Positions 1 to 7,929 of a stretch of 64,000 nucleotides of DNA are shown in pieces. The notes beneath the pieces are model-generated. The model was not told the DNA's origin, did no database searches, and saw only the letters and a list, made by a program, of their open reading frames with translations. Each line of letters opens with the position of its first letter. The first letter of the stretch is position 1. The DNA is from Ardenticatenaceae bacterium (GTDB lineage Bacteria; Chloroflexota; Anaerolineae; Promineifilales; Promineifilaceae). The stretch is taken from assembly GCA_020634565.1 (NCBI GenBank), contig JACKBN010000006.1, positions 248,001 through 312,000 on the forward strand, in the 5' to 3' direction. The translations under genes and the position numbers were made by a program.

Positions 1-208
1 GGGGCAGCTGCCCAAAGGGTTCCTAGGCCTGCTGCGCAATCAGGTGGCTGTGCACGATATGACGGCCGAAGCCATCCTGCATAAGTCGCGCGAGTTGGCG
101 CTGCAAGCGCTGCTGGTGGATCCGATTGTGACCCGGTATCAGGGGATGGAAGCGATGTTGGACACGATGATTGATTACCAGTGGAAATGGCTGGGGTATT
201 TGCAGTAG
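1..208 (+). CDS. GH4-family glycosidase (alpha-galactosidase-like), C-terminal fragment
   Basis: The reading frame is open from base 2 to a TAG at 206-208 and gives the last 68 residues of a protein that starts before the window. Segments such as QVAVHDMTAEAIL, SRELALQALLVDP and MEAMLDTMIDYQW match the C-terminal helical region of NAD- and metal-dependent family 4 glycoside hydrolases (MelA-type alpha-galactosidases). In the family this region packs against the Rossmann core; the catalytic residues lie upstream and cannot be seen. The gene is closed by a strong terminator about 28 bases after the stop. The exact substrate (alpha-galactoside, alpha-glucoside or galacturonate) cannot be told from this part. 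Confidence 0.8.
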   Translation, partial: GQLPKGFLGLLRNQVAVHDMTAEAILHKSRELALQALLVDPIVTRYQGMEAMLDTMIDYQWKWLGYLQ

Positions 209-235
209 GTTAGCTATATCCAGATAATAAAATTG

Positions 236-277
236 AACGGCCGTAAACGAATGCATCAGTTTACGGCCGTTTTTTTT
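236..277 (+). terminator. Intrinsic terminator built from two inverted ACGGCCGT copies
   Basis: A perfect 13-bp stem (236-248 with 259-271), loop of 10, is followed by a run of T (270-277). Each arm contains a complete ACGGCCGT. It ends the GH4 gene and lies just past the stop of the convergent EF-hand gene. Confidence 0.85.
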
Positions 278-280
278 ATT

Positions 281-817
281 TTAATTCAGAGGGCCAAAAA
301 ATAGATTGCCAGGGGCGGCGGGATCATCGCCAACAAAAAACTCATCGGACAGCGTGATCAGCTCGTCTACCGTAATCCGCTGATCCTGGTTGAGATCGAG
401 CTTAGTAAAAATCTGGTCGGCATATTCCTCGCCCAAGCGCATTACGGTGCACAGCTTGCGGTACTCCGAAAGCGAAACATGACCGTCGCCGTTCAAATCC
501 CAGAGGCCAAAAATCGCTTCAGAAATTGGCCGGACGATCTGATACTTTTGTGGCGCGTTGGCTACACCAGATAAAAAGTTGATCCAATCATCCATCCCCA
601 CACTTTCTGATTGGGTCATCTGTTGCAGTGCTTGAGCAAATCCGGCAAAACGGCCGTTCAACTCATCAAATTGCGCATCCCCAGGCCCAATGCCGCGCAT
701 TTCATAGAGGCGGCTGTGGAACAGGTCAAAATCGGCTTGCTCGATTTTGCCGTCTCCATTTACATCGAACATGTTGAACATGTTGGCCCACTTCTTTTGT
801 TGTAATTCAGATGCCAT
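281..817 (-). CDS. EF-hand calcium-binding protein (paralogue 1)
   Basis: A 178-residue protein without signal peptide or membrane segment. Three canonical EF-hand loops are readable: DVNGDGKIEQAD at residues 18-29, then DLNGDGHVSLSE and DLNQDQRITVDE in the C-terminal half. A fourth, degenerate hand probably surrounds GMDDWINFLSG. The length and spacing fit the calerythrin / sarcoplasmic calcium-binding protein type found in actinobacteria and some other bacteria, so a cytoplasmic Ca2+ buffer or sensor is likely. The ATG is preceded by AAGGAG at a good distance. A paralogue of almost the same length lies at 4680-5231, and both end in a GN-(Y/L)-(L/F)-FGP tail. The target protein is unknown. 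Confidence 0.85.
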   Translation of the reverse strand: MASELQQKKWANMFNMFDVNGDGKIEQADFDLFHSRLYEMRGIGPGDAQFDELNGRFAGFAQALQQMTQSESVGMDDWINFLSGVANAPQKYQIVRPISEAIFGLWDLNGDGHVSLSEYRKLCTVMRLGEEYADQIFTKLDLNQDQRITVDELITLSDEFFVGDDPAAPGNLFFGPLN

Positions 818-985
818 GGTTGTTTCTCCTTATTGGCTAAAAACGCAACCGGTGGGAACAGTACCGTACCGCATTGCACTTGGGTATTGGATAACCTCAG
901 TTTACGTGCCGCGCGATCCATTATCGATCCAAACTTTGTGAGTTGCTTTTTGTGAGGAGAATGAGGGGAGAAGAAACGGCCGTAA

Positions 986-1357
986 TTAACCGCCAAAATA
1001 GCTTTTCTGTAAAAATTGCATACCTGCAAAAATCTGCTTGATCCGCTGCTCTGTGAGCGAGCCAATGTACTCGCCAAGCTGCGTTTTGTTGACCGAAGAC
1101 ACTTTTGACACCACAACTACGCTCTGCTTGGGTAAATTTGCCTCACCTACGTCCAGCAGCACATTGCCTGGATCTTTGGCTTGCCGCACATTAGATGTGA
1201 GTGCGCAGACAACCACGGTGCTCAGGCGGCTTTGGTTCAGCACACTGTCCTGAATAACCACATACGGATGCTGGTAAAAACCGAGTTCGGATTCACCTGC
1301 GGCATCTGGCACAATCCAAAAAATATCGCCCTGATTGATTTTTTTGCTTGTGTTCAT
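986..1357 (-). CDS. MazF/PemK-family toxin, without adjacent antitoxin
   Basis: A 123-residue protein with the PemK/MazF SH3-like barrel pattern: N-terminal QGDIFWI, then HPYVVIQD, VVVCALTSN, and the C-terminal KQSVVVVSKVSSVNKTQLGEYIGSLTEQRIKQI. Family members are sequence-specific mRNA endoribonucleases normally neutralised by a small antitoxin encoded just upstream. Here no antitoxin-like ORF is seen on either side: upstream is an 86-base gap holding a terminator hairpin, downstream a 168-base gap. No convincing ribosome site precedes the ATG, so expression may be low. Either the antitoxin is elsewhere or this is a solitary member that has lost toxicity. Confidence 0.85.
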   Translation of the reverse strand: MNTSKKINQGDIFWIVPDAAGESELGFYQHPYVVIQDSVLNQSRLSTVVVCALTSNVRQAKDPGNVLLDVGEANLPKQSVVVVSKVSSVNKTQLGEYIGSLTEQRIKQIFAGMQFLQKSYFGG

Positions 1358-1382
1358 AGCGATACTGTACCAAAAAGATGAA

Positions 1383-1422
1383 ACTCACCCACCTTTGCGC
1401 TGTTTCGCAAAGATGGGTGAGT
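1383..1422 (-). terminator. Hairpin terminator after the beta-helix gene
   Basis: A 17-bp stem with one mismatch (1383-1399 with 1406-1422) and a 6-base loop. On the minus strand it is followed by TTTCATCTTTTT. It separates the beta-helix gene from the MazF gene. Confidence 0.7.
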
Positions 1423-1443
1423 GATTGTGCTGCATTTTATCAG

Positions 1444-3369
1444 TTACGGCCGTATCACCACCGGCAAATAGGTCTCGTACAGTTGGCTTACGACCGTGAA
1501 GCTCATTGGGGTGCTTTCCAGGCTGCGGCTTGAGTCATAGACGGTGACGTTGAAGCTGCCCAATGCATCTACATCGGTGCTGGGGATAACGGCCGTTATC
1601 ACAAACGGACTCACATACGTGGTGGCACGATTACTGCCATTCCAGCGCACCACTGAGCTAGGCGTAAAGCCCGCCCCGTTTACCGTCATCGTAATGTCGT
1701 GCACGTTATTCAGGCCAGACCAGGGCGGCGCGATGCTGATGATGAGTACACCCCCGCCAAACTCATAAGCGCCGATGTCGCAAACGCCATTGCGGGCAAA
1801 GCCGCGTTGGTCAGTTGTGGGGCAGTTGCTGCCCGCATTGATGGCCGGGCTGGAGGCTAAAAGCGGCACGGTGGGTGTTGGCCCGCCGTAATCGCCAATG
1901 GTACCGACCTGGGGATTTACGGCCGTTTGGCTGCCAAAACATTCGTAATCATTCCAGTTCCCCGTCGTTTTTTGCGGAAATTGAATATTGTTGCCCGCAT
2001 TGGTCAGCACATCCGTACAGTTTTCCTGAATGTCCCACGGATTGTCGCCGTCGTTGTTGGCGATGATGGTGTTGCGTGCCGTGGCTGGCCCGGCAATGGC
2101 CCCGCCCACAAAACCCGCCGTGTTGTTCACCAGCGTGCTGTTCACAATCGTGGTGGCGGTGCTGGTGCGGATGGCCCCGCCAAAGCCGCGATGCCAATCA
2201 TCCGCAGCCAGGGGCAGCGGCGTGGTGGCATCGTTGCCGTCAAAGGTGCTGCTGGTGATGGTGACAGGGGCATCCAGCAGCCAGAGTGCGCCGCCAGAGC
2301 TGGCACCGCCATTGGTGGCGTGGGCGTTGTTGTTCATAAACGTGCTGTTGCTGATGCTAAGCGGGCCGTTGCTGGTGGCGCTTTGATGATAAATCGCCCC
2401 GCCCTGCCCGCTGCCCGTCGCCGAATTGCCGTCAAACAGCGACTGGTTGATGATCGTGCTGCCGGTGCCTTCAGGGAAGCTGAAAATGGCCCCGCCGAGC
2501 TGGTTGGTCTGGTTGTTGCTAAAGGTGCTCAACGAAATATCAATCGTGCCGTTGAAATTTTTGGTGCCATCGACGTAAATGGCGCCGCCACCACCGCCGC
2601 CCGCCGTATTGTTGGCAATGTTGCTGGTGAACGTGCTGTTTGTTACGGTGAGATTGGCACCCAAAATGTGGATGCCGCCGCCGTTGACGGACGTGTTGTT
2701 GCTAAAGGTGCTGCCGCTCACGGTAGCCGTCGAGCCACCGGTGATGTACAGGGCACCACCACCGTTGCCTCCGCCAGGAATAGCCCCTGCGGTTGAGCTG
2801 TTGCCGCTAAAGCTGCTGTCGGTGACGATGAGCGTGCCGCCTGCATCGCCAGAGCCCCAGCCATTGAGAGCCACGGCCCCGCCGTTTGGCGCAGTGGAAC
2901 TGTTGATGGCGCTGTTGGTCAGGGTGAGGGTGCTGAGCCGTTCCACGTAAATGGCGCCACCGTCGCTGCTGCCTTTCCCATTTTGCAGGGTGATGTTTTG
3001 CAGCGTGAGGTTGGCCCCGTTTTGCAGGTAAAACAGACGGGTGCTGTTGCCGCCGCTGAGGGTAATCTGCCCGCCGCCGTTAATGGTGGTGTTGCTGTTG
3101 ATTGTTTTTTGGCTGGTGAGGGTGATGGTGTGGCTGCCGCCGCAGTTAAAGCTAATGCTGCCGCCGCCGGAGAGGGCGGTGTTGAGGGCGGCTTCGGTAC
3201 AGCTGCCCGGTGTGCCACTGCCCACGACGCCCGCGCCTTGGGCTGGTCGCGCGACCAGCAGCAGAGCCAGGACAAGTAGTAAAACAAGTAAAATGCCAAT
3301 TTCGCCTGATAATCTTTTGGAAGGGGATAGTTTCCCGCGATGGGTTTCTGGTTTGTTTGATGGTTTCAT
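1444..3369 (-). CDS. Secreted parallel beta-helix (POMP-repeat-like) surface protein with IPT/TIG domain
   Basis: A 641-residue protein. Residues about 22-45 form a hydrophobic signal segment (GILLVLLLVLALLLVA) ending at AQGAG. From about 80 to 480 there are repeats of the type NSTFxxNxAxxGGAIY, typical of right-handed parallel beta-helix and polymorphic-outer-membrane-protein repeats. A segment with SPAINAGSNCPTTDQRGFARNGVCDIGAYEF is the 'choice-of-anchor Q' type end module. Residues about 540-630 look like an IPT/TIG immunoglobulin-like fold. The protein ends in YLPVVIRP, a tail shared with the propeller proteins at 16-21 kb. Function unknown; adhesion or carbohydrate binding at the cell surface is plausible. 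GGAGCG lies before the ATG. Confidence 0.8.
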   Translation of the reverse strand: MKPSNKPETHRGKLSPSKRLSGEIGILLVLLLVLALLLVARPAQGAGVVGSGTPGSCTEAALNTALSGGGSISFNCGGSHTITLTSQKTINSNTTINGGGQITLSGGNSTRLFYLQNGANLTLQNITLQNGKGSSDGGAIYVERLSTLTLTNSAINSSTAPNGGAVALNGWGSGDAGGTLIVTDSSFSGNSSTAGAIPGGGNGGGALYITGGSTATVSGSTFSNNTSVNGGGIHILGANLTVTNSTFTSNIANNTAGGGGGGAIYVDGTKNFNGTIDISLSTFSNNQTNQLGGAIFSFPEGTGSTIINQSLFDGNSATGSGQGGAIYHQSATSNGPLSISNSTFMNNNAHATNGGASSGGALWLLDAPVTITSSTFDGNDATTPLPLAADDWHRGFGGAIRTSTATTIVNSTLVNNTAGFVGGAIAGPATARNTIIANNDGDNPWDIQENCTDVLTNAGNNIQFPQKTTGNWNDYECFGSQTAVNPQVGTIGDYGGPTPTVPLLASSPAINAGSNCPTTDQRGFARNGVCDIGAYEFGGGVLIISIAPPWSGLNNVHDITMTVNGAGFTPSSVVRWNGSNRATTYVSPFVITAVIPSTDVDALGSFNVTVYDSSRSLESTPMSFTVVSQLYETYLPVVIRP

Positions 3370-3572
3370 GAATCACGCTCCATTTTGTGGCACACGATTG
3401 GTGGTGCCGCTTATTCTGCAATCTCCTGTAAATATTGTGCGAGAGGAAACGGCCGTATTGAAGGTGACTTTAGTACGGGGTGGATGTGGGGCAGCGGGCT
3501 AAATTACGCTAAAATCTAGCGATGTCTTTATGATGCCACTGTCTGCTTTTGCTTAAGCAGGCAATCATTTGA

Positions 3573-3594
3573 GTGGGAAACGGCCGTTTCCCAC
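3573..3594. repeat. 22-bp perfect palindrome centred on ACGGCCGT
   Basis: ACGGCCGT at 3580-3587 is extended on both sides by GTGGGAA / TTCCCAC into a perfect 22-bp palindrome. It sits about 25 bases before the aldo/keto reductase start, in its likely 5' leader. It could be a hairpin or a protein site. Confidence 0.7.
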
Positions 3595-3618
3595 CCACCA
3601 CACAAAAGGAGTTTCAAC

Positions 3619-4617
3619 ATGGCAGTTACCCATAAACGTCTGGGCAGACATGGTGTTGTCGTTAGCAACATTTGCCTGGGAACGATGAACTTTGGCTGGC
3701 ACACCAGCGAAGAAGAAAGCTACAAAATCATGGATCGTGCCCTGGAGTTAGGCATTAACTTCTTCGATACGGCCGATGTGTACGGCTGGGAAGTTGAGCA
3801 CGGCTACACCGAAGAAATCATTGGGCGCTGGTTTGCCCAGGGCGGCGGACGGCGCGAGGCAACCGTGCTGGCCACCAAAGTGTTCAACCCCGTCACGCGC
3901 AAAGCCAACTTGCCCGAGGTGAACAGCGACGAGCGCAGCCTGTCGGCTTACAAAATTCGCAAGCATTGTGAAGGCAGCTTGCAGCGCTTGCAAACCGATT
4001 GGATCGACATTTACCAGATGCACCACATCGACCGCGACGCCCCCTGGGACGAGACATGGCAGGCGTTTGGTAGCCTCATTAACCAGGGCAAAGTGGTGTA
4101 TGTGGGTTCCAGCAACTTTGCTGGCTGGGATATCGCCACAGCCTGCCAGGAAGCTGACAAGCGGGGCATGCTGGGGCTGGTCAGCGAGCAGAGCATCTAC
4201 CATCTCAACAATCGTATGGTAGAGCTGGAAGTGATCCCCGCCTGCCGTCATTACGGTTTGGGGCTGATTCCCTGGAGCCCGCTGGACGGTGGTTTGCTGG
4301 GCGGCGCGCTGGAGAAAATGGCAACCGGTCGTCGCAAGGGCGAGAACTTTGAAAAGCAGGTCGAAGAAAATCGGGACAAGCTGGAAAAGTATGAGGCGCT
4401 TTGCCGCGAGATTGGTCACCCGCCCGGTGAAGTGGCGATTGCCTGGCTGCTGCACAACCCAATTGTGACCGCGCCGATCATCGGCCCGCGCACGATGGAG
4501 CAGTTGGAAAGCGCCGTGCGCGCCACGGAAATTGTTCTGGACGAAGAGACATTGCAAAAATTGGATGAAATTTTCCCAGGACCGGGTGGGGAAGCGCCAA
4601 AAGCGTACGCCTGGTAA
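3619..4617 (+). CDS. Aldo/keto reductase
   Basis: A 332-residue NADPH-dependent oxidoreductase of the AKR superfamily, (beta/alpha)8 barrel, cytoplasmic. The catalytic tetrad is visible: Asp50 (FFDTADVYG), Tyr55, Lys87 (LATKVF) and His135 (YQMHHID). The later IIGPRTMEQL segment is the cofactor phosphate-binding motif near the C-terminus. Its length and the GLIPWSPLDGGLLGG loop match the YajO/Kv-beta-like branch. AAAAGGAG sits 8 bases before the ATG. It is a single-gene unit ended by a hairpin at 4634-4663. The substrate is not predictable from the sequence. Confidence 0.93.
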   Translation: MAVTHKRLGRHGVVVSNICLGTMNFGWHTSEEESYKIMDRALELGINFFDTADVYGWEVEHGYTEEIIGRWFAQGGGRREATVLATKVFNPVTRKANLPEVNSDERSLSAYKIRKHCEGSLQRLQTDWIDIYQMHHIDRDAPWDETWQAFGSLINQGKVVYVGSSNFAGWDIATACQEADKRGMLGLVSEQSIYHLNNRMVELEVIPACRHYGLGLIPWSPLDGGLLGGALEKMATGRRKGENFEKQVEENRDKLEKYEALCREIGHPPGEVAIAWLLHNPIVTAPIIGPRTMEQLESAVRATEIVLDEETLQKLDEIFPGPGGEAPKAYAW

Positions 4618-4633
4618 AGATTTTGAGCTAAGC

Positions 4634-4663
4634 CTCCGGGAGGGGTTGCGGCACCTCCCGGAG
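4634..4663. terminator. Hairpin between convergent genes
   Basis: A 10-bp perfect stem (CTCCGGGAGG at 4634-4643 with 4654-4663) and 10-base loop follow the aldo/keto reductase and precede the tail of the convergent EF-hand gene. No long T run, so a weak or bidirectional terminator. Confidence 0.6.
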
Positions 4664-4679
4664 ATTTAACGGCCGTAAA

Positions 4680-5231
4680 TTATTCGTAGGGGCCAAACAG
4701 GTAATTGCCGACCACATCTGGCTCGTCGTTGATGTAGAAGTTGCTGCCGTACTGCAAAAATGCGCCGCGTGAGAGACGGCCGTCTTCGTTAAAATCCATC
4801 TGGGCATAGGCTGCTTCTGCCAGGGCCGTGTCGATGCCCCACGCTTCAAAAAACAGCTTGTATTCGTCGCGGGTAATCTGCCCATCGCCATCCAGATCAA
4901 TGGTGTCGAAGATGGCTACAAACAGATGGGTGACCTGCTTCATTTCGTATTCAAAGCCCATGCGCCGCTGGAAATCGGCCAGATTGAGGTACTCTTCCAG
5001 AGTCACTTTGCCATCGCCATCCCGATCGGCGGGCTGCCAAAAGGTTTGCCACATGGCCACATGGCGGTTCATCATGTCCTGATAGGCGTCGTCATCGGGT
5101 TGCCAGCCCCGCAGCGCTGCCAAATTGCGGGCGCACTGCTCCCAATCGCTGCGCTGCACAAAGCCATCTTTGTTGAGATCGCGGAACTGAAAATGGCGGG
5201 TGAGTTTTTTCTGCATAATTTCTGACAGCAT
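4680..5231 (-). CDS. EF-hand calcium-binding protein (paralogue 2)
   Basis: Translation from the ATG at 5231 (MLSEIMQKK) gives 183 residues; a longer in-frame start at 5366 would add 45 residues that look non-coding. Four EF-hand-like loops are visible: DLNKDGFVQRSD, DRDGDGKVTLEE, DLDGDGQITRDE and DFNEDGRLSRGA, the last lacking the final acidic residue. It resembles the 178-residue paralogue at 281-817 in size, loop spacing and C-terminal tail (VGNYLFGPYE). Probably a cytosolic Ca2+ buffer or sensor of the calerythrin type. The two genes are 4 kb apart on the same strand, so they may be an old local duplication. Confidence 0.85.
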   Translation of the reverse strand: MLSEIMQKKLTRHFQFRDLNKDGFVQRSDWEQCARNLAALRGWQPDDDAYQDMMNRHVAMWQTFWQPADRDGDGKVTLEEYLNLADFQRRMGFEYEMKQVTHLFVAIFDTIDLDGDGQITRDEYKLFFEAWGIDTALAEAAYAQMDFNEDGRLSRGAFLQYGSNFYINDEPDVVGNYLFGPYE

Positions 5232-5454
5232 AGGGTGCCTCGTCTTTGTTGAAATATAATATCTGGAATTGTAGAGGTTCCTGTTGGGTTTGGAAAGAAA
5301 CGGCCGTTTCCTCCCGCCCCTGGTCCCACCAAACAACGGTGTGTTGTGGCGTAACGGCCGTTTCACCCTTTATTGTGCGCGAGGATGCCGCTGGAATGAA
5401 GGGGACTTTCGTCACGGGGGCATTGTTTCATTTTTCGTGAAGGTAAGGTGACAG

Positions 5455-6252
5455 ATGGACAAAAAGTTGGCTGCTCCGATTGCGTTTGGCCGTACGGCCG
5501 AAATCTATGCCTGGGATGAGGGCAAGGTGATTAAGCTGTATTACGATTGGTTTTCGCCCGAGGCGGTGGGGTATGAAGCGCGGCTGGCCGCTATGGTACA
5601 TAGCAGCGGTTTGTCAACGCCTGCCGTGGGGGAAATTGTGGAAGTGAACGGCCGTACCGGACTCATCTACGAGCGGGTGGCCGGTGCCGCTTTATTTGAA
5701 GTGATGCCCCAAAAGCCGTGGACGATCCTTCATTACGGCCGTCGCATGGCGGAACTGCACGTTGAAATGCACAGCAGAACCATCACGCTGGAGATTACCC
5801 GGCAGCGGCAGCGGCTGGCCGAGAAAATTGAGCAAGCCAGCGCCTTGCCAGATAAGTTACGGAAACGAAGTTTGGCTGCTTTGGCCACCATGCCCGATGG
5901 CGATCAGCTATGCCACGGCGATTTTCATCCGGCCAACGTGCTGGCCACGCCGCAAGGGGAGGTGATTATCGACTGGATTGACGCCACGCGGGGCAATCCG
6001 CTGGCAGATTTGGCGCGCTCGTCGATCATTGCCCAGGGCGTTGCGGCCACCGAACAAACCACCAGCCCCATCGAGAAGCTGTTTGTGCGGCTGTTTCATG
6101 CCATTTACCTGCGCCGCTATTTTGCGCTGCGGCCGGCGGGGCGGGAGGAATATGACCGTTGGCTGCCCATCGTAGCCGCCGCCCGGCTGAGTGAAAACAT
6201 CCCCGAAGTGGAGGCGTGGTTGCTGGCTCAGGCGGAGAAGTTGGTAGATTGA
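5455..6252 (+). CDS. Aminoglycoside-phosphotransferase-like (APH/ChoK) kinase
   Basis: A 265-residue protein of the protein-kinase-like APH family. The catalytic loop HGDFHPAN is at residues 154-161 and the metal-binding IIDWID follows with Asp173. An N-terminal lobe with KVIKLYY supplies the ATP-binding lysine. Family members phosphorylate small hydroxyl compounds such as choline, fructosamine or aminoglycosides. Nothing in the neighbourhood (alpha/beta hydrolase downstream by 35 bases) identifies the substrate. A resistance role should not be assumed. Confidence 0.85.
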   Translation: MDKKLAAPIAFGRTAEIYAWDEGKVIKLYYDWFSPEAVGYEARLAAMVHSSGLSTPAVGEIVEVNGRTGLIYERVAGAALFEVMPQKPWTILHYGRRMAELHVEMHSRTITLEITRQRQRLAEKIEQASALPDKLRKRSLAALATMPDGDQLCHGDFHPANVLATPQGEVIIDWIDATRGNPLADLARSSIIAQGVAATEQTTSPIEKLFVRLFHAIYLRRYFALRPAGREEYDRWLPIVAAARLSENIPEVEAWLLAQAEKLVD

Positions 6253-6287
6253 GAAACGGCCGTACGGCCCACAAAAAAGGGAAAAAG

Positions 6288-7163
6288 ATGCAAAAACAAC
6301 AAACCGACCAAACCATACAGTTGCCTGATGGCCGAACCTTGGGCTACGCTGAATACGGCGAGAGGGCAGGCTTTCCGGTTTTCTATTTCACAGGCGGCAA
6401 CAGCTCTCGTTTTGAAGGACAATGGTTTGCCGAAGCCGCCAGCCGGAAGCAAATTCGGCTAATTGTGCCCGATCGGCCAGGTTTTGGCTTATCCACCTTT
6501 GCCCCAAACCGTAGTTTGCTAGATTGGGCCGGGGATGTTCTGGCGTTAGCGCAGGCGTTGTCGCTCGAAACCTTCTCTATTTTTGGGCTTTCTGGCGGCG
6601 GGCCGCATGTGTTGGCAGCTGCCTACAAAATACCAGAGAAGATTCAGCGAACGGCCGTTGTCAGTGGCACTGCGCCCGCAACCATGCCCAATCAATATCA
6701 GGGGATGTGGCCACCCGTCCGGCTCATTTTCGCCACGGCCAAACATGTGCCTTTCATGAATCGCTTTTTGCTCAAGCAAATGGCCGGGTTCTACAGCAAC
6801 CAGGAACAAATGTTAAAGCGCATGAAGCAAGCGATGCCCAAACCGGATGTTGAACTCATTGACAACAGGCCAGAAATTATTGAAATATTTTCCAAAGCTG
6901 CCCAGGAAGCGCACCGGCAAGGTGTGCAGGGGGATGCCTGGGAGTGGCAGCTTTACGTGCGTTCCTGGGGATTTAATCTGGCAGATATCAAGCTGCCCAT
7001 CAAGCTGTGGTATGGTTTGTATGATCAGCAAGTACCCATTGGCATGGGGCGGTTTTTAGCCAATGTGCTGCCCCATGCTGAATTGCTAGAAGTGGAAGAT
7101 GGCGGCCATTTTTCTACCATCAATAATTACATTGACGATATTTTTGACTACCTTTGCCCATAG
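6288..7163 (+). CDS. Alpha/beta hydrolase
   Basis: A 291-residue protein from the ATG at 6288, which follows a purine-rich stretch (AAAAAGGGAAAAAG). The oxyanion region (FTGGNSS) and the nucleophile elbow G-L-S102-G-G are present, as are a probable acid (GLYDQQVP) and the catalytic histidine (EDGGHFST) near the C-terminus, so the triad is complete. The overall plan resembles esterase / proline-iminopeptidase-like members that are often annotated only by fold. It probably shares a transcript with the upstream kinase-like gene. Substrate unknown. Confidence 0.88.
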   Translation: MQKQQTDQTIQLPDGRTLGYAEYGERAGFPVFYFTGGNSSRFEGQWFAEAASRKQIRLIVPDRPGFGLSTFAPNRSLLDWAGDVLALAQALSLETFSIFGLSGGGPHVLAAAYKIPEKIQRTAVVSGTAPATMPNQYQGMWPPVRLIFATAKHVPFMNRFLLKQMAGFYSNQEQMLKRMKQAMPKPDVELIDNRPEIIEIFSKAAQEAHRQGVQGDAWEWQLYVRSWGFNLADIKLPIKLWYGLYDQQVPIGMGRFLANVLPHAELLEVEDGGHFSTINNYIDDIFDYLCP

Positions 7164-7284
7164 CCAAGCGGTGCAACGCTGCCGGTTGTTGCTAGGAGTT
7201 TGGTGAAGCTTGCCGGTGGATTTATGGCGTTGAGAAACGGCCGTTTTTCGTTTACACGGTCTCAGTGCCAGAGGAGAATACGTT

Positions 7285-7821
7285 ATGACCACAGTCTCGA
7301 AGAAAAAAATCAGCCTGTTTGGCACGATTAACAGTCGCAAAGCCGCACTGGAAGTTATACAACAAAGCATGATCGTTTTTGGCGGACTGGGTATTTATCA
7401 ACTCATCCTGAGTTTTAAATATTTTCCTTCAATACGTCTTGAAGCAATTTTCTTAATTGCCCTGGCCTTACTGCTAGCTCTTTGGAAGAGCCGTTTAGCT
7501 GCAATTGTGATCTTATTGCTGACCGGCATGGCATTTATCACCGGTGTGTTAGAGGCGTTGCGTCTGACCCCTCAAGGGTTTGTGTTTGTTTTCATAGCTT
7601 TAGTTTTGTTGTGGTTAGCCATTAAGGTTGTAGAAGCGACATTCAAGCTGCATGGCCGTTTGGCCAACGAACCGGATGAAGTAAGGATGGAAACGGTAAC
7701 GGTAACGGCAGTTGTTCCACCGCAACCAACTAAACCCCGCCTCGTGGAATGGGGCTTCCTGGTTGTGGCGCTGCTGGTGGTGATTGTTTTGCTCGTACAG
7801 TTTTTGTTGGTGAGAGGGTAG
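7285..7821 (+). CDS. Integral membrane protein of unknown function
   Basis: A 178-residue protein with five probable transmembrane helices: SMIVFGGLGIYQLILSF, AIFLIALALLLALW, LAAIVILLLTGMAFITGVL, FVFVFIALVLLWLAIKVV and a C-terminal WGFLVVALLVVIVLLVQFLLV. The N-terminus is basic and cytoplasmic by the positive-inside rule. GAGGAG lies 8 bases before the ATG. I recognise no family; there are no conserved polar residues in the helices that would suggest transport. Confidence 0.7.
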   Translation: MTTVSKKKISLFGTINSRKAALEVIQQSMIVFGGLGIYQLILSFKYFPSIRLEAIFLIALALLLALWKSRLAAIVILLLTGMAFITGVLEALRLTPQGFVFVFIALVLLWLAIKVVEATFKLHGRLANEPDEVRMETVTVTAVVPPQPTKPRLVEWGFLVVALLVVIVLLVQFLLVRG

Positions 7822-7869
7822 GGAGTCGGGAACGGCCGTAAATCCGCCACCAAACCCCTCAAGAATCTA

Positions 7870-7922
7870 GGACGCTGATGAACGCGGATAAAAAATCCGC
7901 GTCATCAGCGTTTATCCGCGTC
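7870..7922. repeat. Dispersed-type inverted repeat (GCTGATGAACGCGGAT element)
   Basis: ACGCTGATGAACGCGGAT (7872-7889) pairs with 7895-7911 apart from one bulged base. The right arm is followed by another TTTATCCGCG unit. Elements with these words recur between genes in many bacterial genomes. It separates the convergent membrane-protein and PucC-like genes and may terminate both. Confidence 0.65.
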
Positions 7923-7929
7923 CCATTTT

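Noticed and set aside
1927..2796. Plus-strand ORF of 289 residues opposite the beta-helix gene
   Set aside because: Ala/Gly/Val-rich low-complexity shadow of the repeat-coding minus strand; no start signal or family.
5232..5366. N-terminal extension of the second EF-hand protein
   Set aside because: Composition is unlike the rest, the paralogue lacks it, and the ATG at 5231 gives the same length as the paralogue.
5455..6252. Antibiotic-resistance kinase
   Set aside because: Only the general APH fold motifs are present; no specific similarity to resistance enzymes and no mobile context.
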